From: Namhaeicola litoreus
GTDB taxonomy: Bacteria > Bacteroidota > Bacteroidia > Flavobacteriales > Flavobacteriaceae
DNA: 64,000 nt
Assembly (NCBI RefSeq): GCF_042679565.1
Contig: NZ_JBHTMY010000001.1
Span: forward strand, 353,899 to 417,898
Direction: 5' to 3'
Shown here: positions 54,201 to 62,800 of the stretch, piece by piece
How positions within the stretch are numbered: the first letter of the stretch is position 1
How the letters are laid out: every line of letters starts with the position of its first letter
Translations under genes and position numbers: made by a program
The notes under the pieces: model-generated
Database searches by the model: none
The model's input: only the letters and a program-made list of their open reading frames with translations
What the model was told of the DNA's origin: nothing

Positions 54201-57014
54201 GATTCCGCCTGAAACCGAAATATCAATTGAGCCATCACTTGCTCCTGCTGCAGATTCATCAGTAATATTTGCAGTTACAACAATTGCTGATGGCTCACTC
54301 ACGGTGTAATTTCCAACCACAGAAACGCCATTGGCATCAGTTACTGTGACCGAATAAGCCCCTGCCGGTATATTAATCAAATCTTCGGTTGTTGCGCCAT
54401 TACTCCATAAGAAAGTATATGGTAAAATCCCTCCAGAAACGGTTATATCTATCGAACCATTAGCATCTCCATTACAACTAACATCTGTAATAATTTCGGT
54501 TAGAATTAATTGTCCGGGCTCAGTAACTACAAAAGTCTCAGTCTGTACGCAACCATTTACATCAGTAACCGTCACGTCATAACTTCCAGATGCCAAACCT
54601 GAAATATCTTCGGTTGTTGCACCATTACTCCATAAATAAGTATAAGGAGCAGTTCCTCCGACAACTGTTAGGTCAATTACCCCATCAGAACCTCCGGCAG
54701 CTGTTACATTAGTAATAATACCTGTAATCACAATAGCATCAGGTTGATTAATCGTATAGGTTCCTGTTACCTGAATTCCATTTGCATCAGTGATGGTAAC
54801 CGTGTAAGTTCCAGCAACCAAATCGATTAAATCTTCTGTTGTTTCTCCGTTACTCCAAGCAAATGTGTAAGGCAAAACACCTCCGACAACAGTGATATCT
54901 ATTGAACCGTTTGCATCTCCATTACAAGTTAAATCAGTTATATCAACATTCGAAATCTCTAAAACAAATCCTGCCGCAGTTGAAAAAACCTGGGTCGTAT
55001 CACAAGCAAAAGATAAGTAATCAACTTTTAGTCTATAAAGATTAGTGCTTTCGGTGTCTATTAAGTTAGTAATTGCTAAATCAACAGTTTTTAATGTTGA
55101 ATCTGTTCCGTCAGGTGTTACAGTTATTACATGGTCTGCATCATAAAGTACATCATTCCAGGTAGCCCCGCCATCTGTGCTTACCTCCCATTGGAAAGTA
55201 TCTCCGACAGCAACGGTCGAAAATGTTGCACTGCCTCCTAAAACAAAATTTTGGTTGACAGGGTTTGTCGTAATGGAAGCCGGAGCTCCAGCCTCTTGAA
55301 AATCTGGTATTGTATTGCCATCTAAATCAACAGGAGGTGTATATCCACCTTGACCTGTTACCTGACCATCTGAATCAATAGCTACAGGAGAAGTTCCTAA
55401 ATAACCGTCGTTATCCGGATCGGTAAATCCTGCTTCTAAAACATCGAAACAGCCATCTCCATCTGCATCAAGATCAATTCTATCAGGAGTTCCATCTCCG
55501 TCAGTATCTCTGTCAACAATTCCACTATCTTCAACTGTATCGAGAATACCATCATTGTCGTCATCAACATCTACAATATCTATGATACCATCACCATCTG
55601 TATCCAGTTCTATTAGAATTCCACCATAATCTTCTACCTCCCCATCAGTTGCCACACCACCTGTTTGATCTGCAGTTAATACATCCGTAGTAATTCTAAA
55701 TCGGGCAGATGTTAATCCTGCATTGATATCAACACCATTGGCAATCAAGTTAGACCAAGTCAAAGTGGCTATATTAGTACCTCCTCTAGGGGCAGACACA
55801 GAAGTGAATTCATCTGGATCAAACCGCCCGCTATTATCAAAATCTATCCATGCATAAATGGTTGCATTTTGGTTAAAATTATTAGTGAACTGAACATCTA
55901 CACTAAACCCATCAAGAGATGTTATTATTCCGACCAGATTATTCACATCAACCCCATCTTCATCATCAAGATTCGTATTATCATCTGTATCTGCTTCTGT
56001 ATTAGGACTTACATCCCCTTCATTATCTACAATTAAACCTAATTTTATATCTCTTACACCCACAATATGTCTAGGACCATCTGCGTTTAAGTTTGTACCA
56101 TAATTTAGCGCATCACCAAAATCATAAACAACAGGTGGACGAATAATCCATCCTCTTGCAATTAGGGCATCATAGGCAGGTATTGCATTTGCAGGAATCA
56201 CACCAGGATTACCTCTTAATCCTAATTCTCCATTGGAGGTTCCAAATGAATTTAAATCTGTCAAGACTTTACCAATTTGATCAGTTGTTAACTGGTTAAA
56301 GTCCAAATTCAATAATTCCAAATTAGAATTTGAACTCACATCTATAACACTAATTCGATTAGAAGACAAATCGACATACTCAATAAGTCCATTATTACTT
56401 AAATCTATTGCTGATAAATCATTATTATCTAAATCTAAAAATAATAATGCGGGATTCGAACTAACATCAATAGTTGTTAAGTCATTGTTTTGTAATTCTA
56501 CGTTTTCCAAAACAACATTAGCAGACAAATCAATAGAAGTTAAACTATTATTCTCCAATCCTAATATTCTCAAATTCAAATTCTGACTAACATCAATTGA
56601 GGTAAGCAAATTGTTTGGCAGCTCTATGTTTGTGAGATTATTGAGACCAGAGAAATCGACTGAAACTATATCTCTACCTGGTGCAAGAACATTTGTAGTG
56701 TAGGTAAAATTAAGTTGACTTGTAACTGTTATAGTTATTGGATCATTTCCTGAATTGGAACTAAAATCAAAAAAAGTTGTATCCCCTGTTCCTGATTGTG
56801 TAGCTATTCCTACACCAACTGCTTGCCATTGAAGTGATTGCCCTCCAATATTCACAAAGGTTGCGGTCCAATTGGAATCATTTGAGGTTGTAACTATAGT
56901 TGCTGTTTGCTGCGCAAATGAAAAGGCTGAAAACAGCAAGGCTATCAACCATATACCCCAATTTGAAATACTTTTTTTCTTAAAATTAGGGGGAGTTAGG
57001 TAATTTTTTTTCAT
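51276..57014 (-). CDS. Giant T9SS adhesin with SprB repeats, cassette B
   Basis: This 1,912-residue surface protein has a Sec signal (about 1-36, FSFAQQ), five 21-residue leucine-rich-like repeats (125-245), a GEVED domain (about 295-465), a calcium/Ig module (471-684), eight SprB repeats (685-1287), a DUF11 domain (about 1290-1400), two more calcium/Ig modules (1403-1607, 1608-1812) and a type B T9SS C-terminal domain (1813-1912: PNGFSPNGDGTND, FDRWGNSVYKY and GTYFYLIDYNDGQ). It should be exported by T9SS and retained through the adjacent PorP. The start 57014 gives a normal signal peptide. It probably is an adhesin; ligand unknown. Confidence 0.93.
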   Translation of the reverse strand: MKKNYLTPPNFKKKSISNWGIWLIALLFSAFSFAQQTATIVTTSNDSNWTATFVNIGGQSLQWQAVGVGIATQSGTGDTTFFDFSSNSGNDPITITVTSQLNFTYTTNVLAPGRDIVSVDFSGLNNLTNIELPNNLLTSIDVSQNLNLRILGLENNSLTSIDLSANVVLENVELQNNDLTTIDVSSNPALLFLDLDNNDLSAIDLSNNGLIEYVDLSSNRISVIDVSSNSNLELLNLDFNQLTTDQIGKVLTDLNSFGTSNGELGLRGNPGVIPANAIPAYDALIARGWIIRPPVVYDFGDALNYGTNLNADGPRHIVGVRDIKLGLIVDNEGDVSPNTEADTDDNTNLDDEDGVDVNNLVGIITSLDGFSVDVQFTNNFNQNATIYAWIDFDNSGRFDPDEFTSVSAPRGGTNIATLTWSNLIANGVDINAGLTSARFRITTDVLTADQTGGVATDGEVEDYGGILIELDTDGDGIIDIVDVDDDNDGILDTVEDSGIVDRDTDGDGTPDRIDLDADGDGCFDVLEAGFTDPDNDGYLGTSPVAIDSDGQVTGQGGYTPPVDLDGNTIPDFQEAGAPASITTNPVNQNFVLGGSATFSTVAVGDTFQWEVSTDGGATWNDVLYDADHVITVTPDGTDSTLKTVDLAITNLIDTESTNLYRLKVDYLSFACDTTQVFSTAAGFVLEISNVDITDLTCNGDANGSIDITVVGGVLPYTFAWSNGETTEDLIDLVAGTYTVTITDANGIQVTGTYTINQPDAIVITGIITNVTAAGGSDGVIDLTVVGGTAPYTYLWSNGATTEDISGLASGSYDVTVTDVNGCVQTETFVVTEPGQLILTEIITDVSCNGDANGSIDITVSGGILPYTFLWSNGATTEDLINIPAGAYSVTVTDANGVSVVGNYTVSEPSAIVVTANITDESAAGASDGSIDISVSGGIAPYSYLWSNGEVTQDISGLVKGTYAVLVTDANNCSQTISYTVDGPGVLSLTGVATGVTCNGDADGTINISVNGGTRPYTFVWSNGATSEDLDGLSAGDYTVTATDANGETISGTYTVINPNPLVIAAVVTDVSADGRSDGRIDLTVTGGVAPYSYIWNTGATTEDLLQLPRGNYEVTVTDFNGCTQIANFTVGGPSTLTLSGVASGVNCNGDANGTIDITVGGGVLPYTYVWSNGATSEDLSGLSPGDYTVTAADANGATISGTFTINNPEIINSSAIITNVSSAGASDGKIDLIVSGGTSPYSYSWSNGATSQNISNLTAGTYQVTITDANGCSLTESYTIGEASLLVVKTQTGGPSSVSRTGEVLDYTITLENSGTLNITNVDVVDTLPDGTIGNLVGPTGDNGVQGVIEPGETWTYTISYTTKDGDFADINRTQLVNTVTVNVSEILGPIVDTAVTPILFSDFDGDGVPDAIDVDDDNDGILDSVEEDGVADRDTDNDGNPDRIDLNADGDGCFDVREAGFEDQDGDGYLGLSPVTVDATGRVTSAPGYTTPNDLNNNGVFDFQEAGQEAVITTNPVDQDFELNGSANFTSSANAESFQWQVSTDGVNWTNLSDNTNYSGTQSPSLVITGMSVDFYYNEYRVMVMNDSFACDNGSASEVAGFNELPDSDNDGVLDIIDEDDDNDGITDLVEGGDVKDTDGDGVPDRLDLDSDGDLCLDVTEAGFTDGDGDGRLGTSPVTVDSAGLVTSGSDGYTTPNDLNNNGVFDFQELGSPSSIANQPEDVEVALGSQAVFEISANASFYQWQISTDKGMTWTDLINDEVYSGVNTDRLIISQAIGRYEGYLYRVVLTSPDYACDPNIELISNIAELMFNTVIIPNGFSPNGDGTNDVFNIPGLAQSPNFKMEIFDRWGNSVYKYANNGSGSPNWWNGESTGNMTLNKGERVPAGTYFYLIDYNDGQKSPSKGWVYVNY
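51579..52193 (-). repeat. Calcium/Ig module 3 of giant adhesin B
   Basis: 205 residues beginning DSDNDGVLDIIDEDDDND, with aspartate-rich calcium motifs, an AGFTDGDGDGRLG turn, a YTTPNDLNNNGVFDFQE linker and an Ig-like domain with a Cys pair (C in LCLDV and YACD). It has exactly the same length as module 2, which it follows directly. Confidence 0.85.
52194..52808 (-). repeat. Calcium/Ig module 2 of giant adhesin B
   Basis: 205 residues beginning DFDGDGVPDAIDVDDDND. It contains AGFEDQDGDGYLG, GYTTPNDLNNNGVFDFQE and an Ig-like domain with FACD. It is adjacent to module 3 and shares its linker word for word over GYTTPNDLNNNGVFDFQE. Confidence 0.85.
53155..54962 (-). repeat. Eight SprB repeats alternating in two subtypes
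   Basis: Eight repeats of about 75 residues with SDG/ANG-xIDI, GGxxPYxYxWSNGATTEDL and GxYxVTVTDANG. Odd repeats have Cys in CNGD(A) and none at the end; even repeats have no first Cys but have NGC or NNC near the end. The alternation holds through all eight, giving four two-repeat units of about 150 residues. Confidence 0.88.
54963..55604 (-). repeat. Calcium/Ig module 1 of giant adhesin B
   Basis: 214 residues beginning DTDGDGIIDIVDVDDDND, with AGFTDPDNDGYLG, a GYTPPVDLDGNTIPDFQE linker and an Ig-like domain with FACD. It is homologous to modules 2 and 3 but is separated from them by the SprB and DUF11 region. Confidence 0.82.
55611..56130 (-). other. GEVED domain of giant adhesin B
   Basis: The segment from YDFGDALNYGTNLNADGPRH to TDGEVEDYGGI is the beta-rich GEVED domain, which binds or supports surface proteins in Bacteroidota. 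The signature GEVEDY is intact at its end. It lies between the leucine-rich repeats and the first calcium module. Confidence 0.75.
56280..56640 (-). repeat. Five to six leucine-rich-like repeats in giant adhesin B
   Basis: Five full 21-residue units follow the pattern LxLxNNxLTxIDLSxNxxLx, plus a partial sixth ending NQLTTDQIG. The exact 21-residue phase and IDLS/IDVS core indicate a short bacterial leucine-rich repeat solenoid near the N-terminus. Confidence 0.8.
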
Positions 57015-57043
57015 ATCGTTTTTCTTAAAATATGTAAAAGTAA

Positions 57044-57067
57044 AGCTCACCTCGATTGAGGTGAGCT
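57044..57067 (-). terminator. 10-bp hairpin between cassettes A and B
   Basis: AGCTCACCTC (57044-57053) and GAGGTGAGCT (57058-57067) form a perfect 10-bp stem with a GATT loop. On the - strand it is followed by TTTACTTTTAC. It lies 164 bp after the first PorE-like gene and 30 bp before the giant adhesin B start, so it may be a terminator of cassette A or a leader hairpin of B. Confidence 0.6.
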
Positions 57068-57150
57068 CTCTATAATTCTATGCAAATTTGTTATTAATTT
57101 GAGTCATCTGGCTTAAAATTGCCTAGTTATGTTAGTTTTTACTATGTAGA

Positions 57151-57158
57151 CAAATATA
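57151..57158 (-). promoter_or_regulatory. Candidate -7 element for cassette B
   Basis: On the - strand this reads TATATTTG. It lies upstream of the 10-bp hairpin in the 216-bp AT-rich gap before giant adhesin B. No TTG partner is at good spacing. If used, the hairpin would be in the mRNA leader. Confidence 0.4.
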
Positions 57159-57230
57159 AATATTTTTATTACAAATGTCTTTTGCCCTTATATTATTTAA
57201 TTATAATATGTTAACAATTTTAACAATCAT

Positions 57231-58832
57231 TTACTCATTAAGGGGCACTAGTTCAAAACCAGTTTCATTAGCAATTTTAAATTCTGTACGTCTGTTTAAC
57301 TGATGTTGTTCTTCAGTACAGTTCGCGTTATTTCCACAGTCATTGACTAATTCGGTCTCGCCATATCCCTTATAAGTTATGCGGCCTGCATCAATTCCTT
57401 TTGAAACAATATAATCAACCGTTGATTTCGCTCGTTTTTCTGATAATTTTTGGTTGTACTTATCTTTACCTCTAGAATCGGTATGAGATCCAGCTTCAAT
57501 CAGTAATTCAGGATATTCGTTCATCACCTGAACCACTTTATCCAATTCTTTTGCTGCATCCGGACGGATGTTAAATTTGTCAAAATCAAAGTAGATTGTT
57601 TTGATATTTACTTTGTTTGAAACAAACTGATCAGGCAAATTTAAATCTGCAACTATGGCTTCATTATCAATATCATTGACAGTCACAATAGGTGTTTCAT
57701 CATTTAAATATCCTTTATTTGATCCTACAACCACGAAAGATGAATCACAAACAGCAGAATTTAAGAAGTATCTTGCATCAGCGGCACTTGCCGTAGTCGA
57801 TTCGATTACCTCGCCTGCAGCATTTCTCAATTCAACAAGAGCACCAGGTAATAATTCACCTGTAGATTCCGACCTAACGACACCAGTAATTTGCTGTGTA
57901 CAATGAATGTATATTCCAGGTTTGGCTAGGAATGAATAAATATCATCATCTCCCTTCCCTTCGTCTCTGTTTGAACTAAAAAACCCTCTATCCTTTACAT
58001 CATCGATAATAAAGGAGAAATCGTCTTTTTCACTATTTACTGGCTGACCTAAATTTAAAGGTTCAGATACCGAATTGTCATAAATCTTACTGGCAAAAAC
58101 ATCCAACTGCCCATACCCAGGGTGCCCATTAGATGTAAAATAAAGTACATTATCCTTCCCTACGAAAGGGAACATTTCTTTACCTTGCGAATTTACCTTT
58201 GGCCCCATATTAATAGGGTCTCCAAAAGATCCGTCGTTGCGAATATCTACATAATAGATGTCGGTCTCACCATAACCTCCTGGCATATCAGAAACAAAGT
58301 ACAGCTTTGTTTCATCATAATTTAAGGCCGGATGGCCGTAAGAATATTGCTGATTATTGAATGGAAGTTTTACTTTCTCCATCCATTTTCCATTTACATC
58401 TTTATATGCCATAAAGATTTGAAGCGTGTTAATTCCCGCAGAATCAGTTAAAAATTCTTTTTCAAAATAATTATTAGCTGTAAAATAAACTTTATTCAAG
58501 TTCTTGGAGAAAACAACTCCACCTTCATGGAATTTCGTATTCACTTCTCCAGGCAATTGTTTTTTATCAATTACTTGTCGATCATCTGTTATGAGACCCG
58601 TATATAGGTCTAAAAAAGGTTGTCCATTTTCTTTCCAAAGCTTTCTAACAACCTTAACTTCATCAGTAGGTGAAGCAAATACTACGCGGTCATTTCCATA
58701 GAAGGCCGCTCCAAAATCAGAGTACTTTGTATTGATGTCCAGGTTCTTTATGGTATAAACACCTGGTGTTGTCTGTGATGAGACAAACAAATAAGATAAC
58801 AATAAAAAAATTAAAGTAATGTTTCTTTTCAT
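57231..58832 (-). CDS. PorE-like PD40-CRD-OmpA protein, cassette A
   Basis: This 533-residue protein has a signal peptide (about 1-19), a PD40 propeller (about 30-295: NKVYFTANNYF, TKLYFVSDMPGG, NVLYFTSNGHPG, RGFFSSNRDEGKGDDD), a regulatory fold (about 305-395) and an OmpA domain (about 405-520, SHTDSRGKDKYN and SEKRAKSTVDYI). It follows porP by 40 bp. It has four cysteines in the same layout as the other two copies, including NDCGNNANC in the OmpA domain. It would link the adhesin-PorP complex to peptidoglycan. Confidence 0.92.
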   Translation of the reverse strand: MKRNITLIFLLLSYLFVSSQTTPGVYTIKNLDINTKYSDFGAAFYGNDRVVFASPTDEVKVVRKLWKENGQPFLDLYTGLITDDRQVIDKKQLPGEVNTKFHEGGVVFSKNLNKVYFTANNYFEKEFLTDSAGINTLQIFMAYKDVNGKWMEKVKLPFNNQQYSYGHPALNYDETKLYFVSDMPGGYGETDIYYVDIRNDGSFGDPINMGPKVNSQGKEMFPFVGKDNVLYFTSNGHPGYGQLDVFASKIYDNSVSEPLNLGQPVNSEKDDFSFIIDDVKDRGFFSSNRDEGKGDDDIYSFLAKPGIYIHCTQQITGVVRSESTGELLPGALVELRNAAGEVIESTTASAADARYFLNSAVCDSSFVVVGSNKGYLNDETPIVTVNDIDNEAIVADLNLPDQFVSNKVNIKTIYFDFDKFNIRPDAAKELDKVVQVMNEYPELLIEAGSHTDSRGKDKYNQKLSEKRAKSTVDYIVSKGIDAGRITYKGYGETELVNDCGNNANCTEEQHQLNRRTEFKIANETGFELVPLNE

Positions 58833-58872
58833 ATCGGGGAATTTTAAACAAAAGTAGTTAAATTTTAAATAT

Positions 58873-59799
58873 TTAGAAAAATCTCGGTGATTTTAGTTTC
58901 TTTTTGTTAAAGTCTATATCATATAGAAGAAATAATTCGTGCGAACCTCCTGTATTGGCATAGTTAAAATCAGACACATTATAATCATACGCATAACCCA
59001 TTTGAAAATTTCTGGTTATATAGAAATTGATCAAAGCACTGACAGAGTCATCCCATCGGTAGCTCGCGCCTAATTCTAACCTGTCATAAATAAGTACATT
59101 AGCATTCATATCAATAGAGACAGGTGCTCCTGTTACTCCCTTAAACATTACCGAAGGTTTCAATTTTAAAGATTCAGATAATTGAAAAACATACCCACTT
59201 GTTAGGAAATAATGCATTTCTTCTGAAGCCTTGGTAATGACCCCATTTGATTTTTCAAAATGAGTAGATTTGAGTATGTTAGGTACAGAAAAACCTACAT
59301 AAAATTTATCATTATAATAATACACCCCTGCCCCAAAATTTGGATAAGTATTACTCATATTATCTTGAAATAATGGATCATTGGGGTCTTGAGGCAAAAT
59401 AATTGATAAAAGATCTATATTTTGGAAGGTAACACCTCCTTTTAAACCAAACGCTAATCTTCCCTCCTCGGAGGTACTAATCGTATAGGATACATCGGCA
59501 TACAGATTTTGTTCTTTAACTGGTCCTATTTCATCAGCAATAACAGAAATACCTGCACCAACATTCCTTGCAACTGGAGCATGTGCAGAAAAAGTAGCCG
59601 TTTTAGGAGCACCATCTATATCTGTCCATTGTTTTCTCCCCAACATACCTAAGCTCAGTGTCCCACGAGATCCGGCATATGCAGGGTTTAAAACGTTCAT
59701 ATTATACATATATTGGGTATACTGTGGGTCTTGTTGACCAAAAACAGAAGTCAATGCTAAGAATAAAACGAATACGAAAATTATATTTTTTCTTTTCAT
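58873..59799 (-). CDS. PorP/SprF-family T9SS outer-membrane protein, cassette A
   Basis: This 308-residue protein has a signal peptide (about 1-21, SVFGQ), then the YTQYMYNMNVLNPAYAGSRG motif of the family, and the same C-terminal KLKSPRFF as the cassette B copy. The two are equal in length and share long identical blocks, so they are recent paralogues. It lies 58 bp after giant adhesin A and 40 bp before its PorE-like partner. It should anchor adhesin A on the outer membrane. Confidence 0.95.
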   Translation of the reverse strand: MKRKNIIFVFVLFLALTSVFGQQDPQYTQYMYNMNVLNPAYAGSRGTLSLGMLGRKQWTDIDGAPKTATFSAHAPVARNVGAGISVIADEIGPVKEQNLYADVSYTISTSEEGRLAFGLKGGVTFQNIDLLSIILPQDPNDPLFQDNMSNTYPNFGAGVYYYNDKFYVGFSVPNILKSTHFEKSNGVITKASEEMHYFLTSGYVFQLSESLKLKPSVMFKGVTGAPVSIDMNANVLIYDRLELGASYRWDDSVSALINFYITRNFQMGYAYDYNVSDFNYANTGGSHELFLLYDIDFNKKKLKSPRFF

Positions 59800-59815
59800 A
59801 AGGGGAATTATTTTT

Positions 59816-59841
59816 GGAAGAGGGATCTTTCACCCTCTTCC
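59816..59841 (-). terminator. Perfect hairpin without U-tract between giant adhesin and porP (cassette A)
   Basis: GGAAGAGGG (59816-59824) and CCCTCTTCC (59833-59841) form a 9-bp stem with an 8-nt loop, 16 bp after the adhesin stop. No T-tract follows on the - strand. Its place and stem length match the cassette B hairpin. Confidence 0.6.
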
Positions 59842-59857
59842 ATCATTATTATTGTTA

Positions 59858-62800
59858 TTATTTGTTTAAATAAACCCAGCCGGTTTCTCTCTTCCTATTA
59901 TTTTTATTGAACTCAATTACATAAAAATAAGTTCCTGCTGGCATTAGCTCACCTTTATTTAAGGTTAAACTGTTTTGGCTATATCCATCCCACCACGTTG
60001 GAGATGCCTGACCTTTACGTTGATACTCCCATACTTTACCGCCCCACCTGTCATAAATCTCCATTTTAAAGTCCGGATATTCAGAAAGTGCAGGAACAAC
60101 AAGCGTGTCATTTACTCCATCCCCGTTTGGCGAGAATCCGTTTGGCACGATGTTACATGGTGTTTCATCTAAATAATTTGGCCAATAGTCTTCATCACAA
60201 TTGTCGTTGGTTGGATCACCATCTTCATTACTATCCTCTTCAACCGTATTTATACCGTCATTATCATCATCAATATCTCTGTAATCAACATCATCTGCAT
60301 CATCTCTGTTTGGAAGGTCAGTATATGGATTAAAGATCTCGTCATTTGGAATAAATCCATCATTTCTATCCGATCCTTCATAACCGTCATCCAGTCCATC
60401 ATTATCCTGATCACTATTGCTTGGAGATGTATCTGCAAGTCCGTTATGATCATAATCATGACCTTCTGTAGCATCTGGTACATTATCATTGTCGCTGTCT
60501 GAATCTAGCATATCGATATCACCATCTTTATCGGTATCAACAACTTGAATACCTGTTCCAGCTCCAGGACTGCTCTCATAAGCATCATCCAAACCGTTAT
60601 TATCACTATCAATGAACGACGGTAAAATATACTCTAACGTATTTTGTGCCTCAATATTATCCGGAATACCATCTCCGTCAGCATCAATATCCAAATAATT
60701 TGGTCTCGAATCATTATCCACATCTGCTGTTCCTTCAACTATTGTTAAGATTCCATCATTGTCATCATCAATATCTAGATAATTCGCAACCAAATCTCCA
60801 TCGGTATCATCATCTGTAGGATTACCATTTCCGTCTAAATCTTCATCGATTGTGGCAATTCCGTCATTATCGTCATCAATATCACGGTAATCCACTTCAT
60901 TATCCTTATCGGTATTTGGCAGATCGGTTAAAGGATTATTGATAATTCCGTTCACAACAAACCCATCATTCATATCAGCTCCTTCATAGCCATCATCAAG
61001 TCCATCTTGATCAGAATCAGTTCCTGTTGGCAATACATCTGCCATACTATCATGGTTAAAATCATGACCTTCCAAACTATCCGGCACTCTGTCATTATCA
61101 GAATCTTGATCTACGTAATCAGGATCGATGTCATTATCAGAATTCACAACCGAAATTCCTTCTCCAGCTCCTGGTGTAGATTCGTAAGCATCATCCAAAC
61201 CATTGCGATCTGTATCGTTACCTGATGGTTTGATATAACCAGCAGTAGTTTGTGCTTCGATATTATCTGGGATTCCATCATTGTCAGTATCTATGTCTAG
61301 ACTATTTGGATATGAATCCGAATCAAAGTCAGATAAACCTTCAACAGTATCCAAAATACCGTCATTATCATCATCTATATCATAAATGTCTCCAACTAAA
61401 TCTCCATCTGTATCTACGATCACTTCAATACTCACTGTTGCCGTAGATTTATCTCCTTCAGAAGATCCAATCAATCCTTGACCATCCTCAATTGTGTAGG
61501 TGAATGAATCAATCCCTACAAAATCAATATTTGGTGTATATAGTACATAATCATCTGTTGGATCTGTTGGGGTACCATTGTCTTGAATTGTGGCCGTACC
61601 GTTCATTGGCAGCGCATTTAACACAATCGCATTTGAACCTGGTCCGTCTCCACCAAAATCATCCGCTCCATATCCATTATCAAGCAATACATCAATTCTA
61701 TGATCTTTTGAATTCTCAACTATAATCACGTCGTCATTTACTGCTATTGGCAGGTAATTAATTATGATTTCTTCAAATCTTGATTCATCATCATCGGCCA
61801 AACCATCATTCAGATCATCAACATCAAAACTCATATTTGGATCGCTATCTGGATCTAATATGTCACTGGCTGTAATTTCAGCCTCGTTTATATAAGTTCC
61901 TGTTATTAAAACATCTGCACTAAATTCTAATGTTATCGATGAACCTGCCGGAATTGTGATTCCATTCCAAGAAAGATCAGTTCCGTTTAGATTTCCACCG
62001 TTGCTTATTGCCCTAATGTTACCAAAACCACTTGGAATTCTGTTAACGATTGACACACCCGTCGCGTCACTTGGACCGTCATTTTGAACTTTGATTGTAA
62101 ATGTAATCACATCCCCCGTTGTTGGATTCGCGTCACTTACATTCTGAGTCAAACTTAAGTCTGAAACCGGCGTTGGTACTATCGTGATCGTTGCATAATC
62201 ATCTTCTGTAACTACACTGTTTCCAGGTGTAGAGTCAGGATCAAAATTATCTGCAGCACTTATTTCGGCAATATTTTCATAATTACCTGTTGTATTCACA
62301 GAAACAGTAATCTGAATTTCGGAAGTTGAACCAGCGCCAAGATTTCCAATATTCCAGTCTCCAGTTGCGGCATTGTAGCTTCCTAAACCAGAATCAGCAA
62401 CAAAAGTGAATCCATTCGGTAATAGATTCTGCACTGCGACACCTGTAGCGTTGCTGGGTCCATTATTGACAACATTTAATGTAAAGACTACATTTTCTCC
62501 AACAAAAGGATCACTATTGTCAACGTTCATTGTCAATTCTAGATCTGAAACAGCCTGTGCATCCAGTGTAATCTCAGCATAGTCATCTTCTGAAGAATCT
62601 CCATTACCGGGTGTTGAGTCTGGATCTAACTGGTCTGCTGTTGCTACTTCTGCAATATTTGTATAGTTTCCTGTTACATTTACATTTGCAGTAATGTTTA
62701 TAGTTGCTGAAGAACCTGCCGGAATATTCGACAATATCCACACACCAGTATTCTCATTGTAGCTTCCAGAACTATCATCACTAACAAAAGTCAATCCGTC

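Noticed and set aside
60007..61725. Open frames on + and in other frames across the giant adhesin A
   Set aside because: They are caused by repeated GAT/GGT codons of calcium motifs read in other frames; products rich in His, Ile and Met have no family features.
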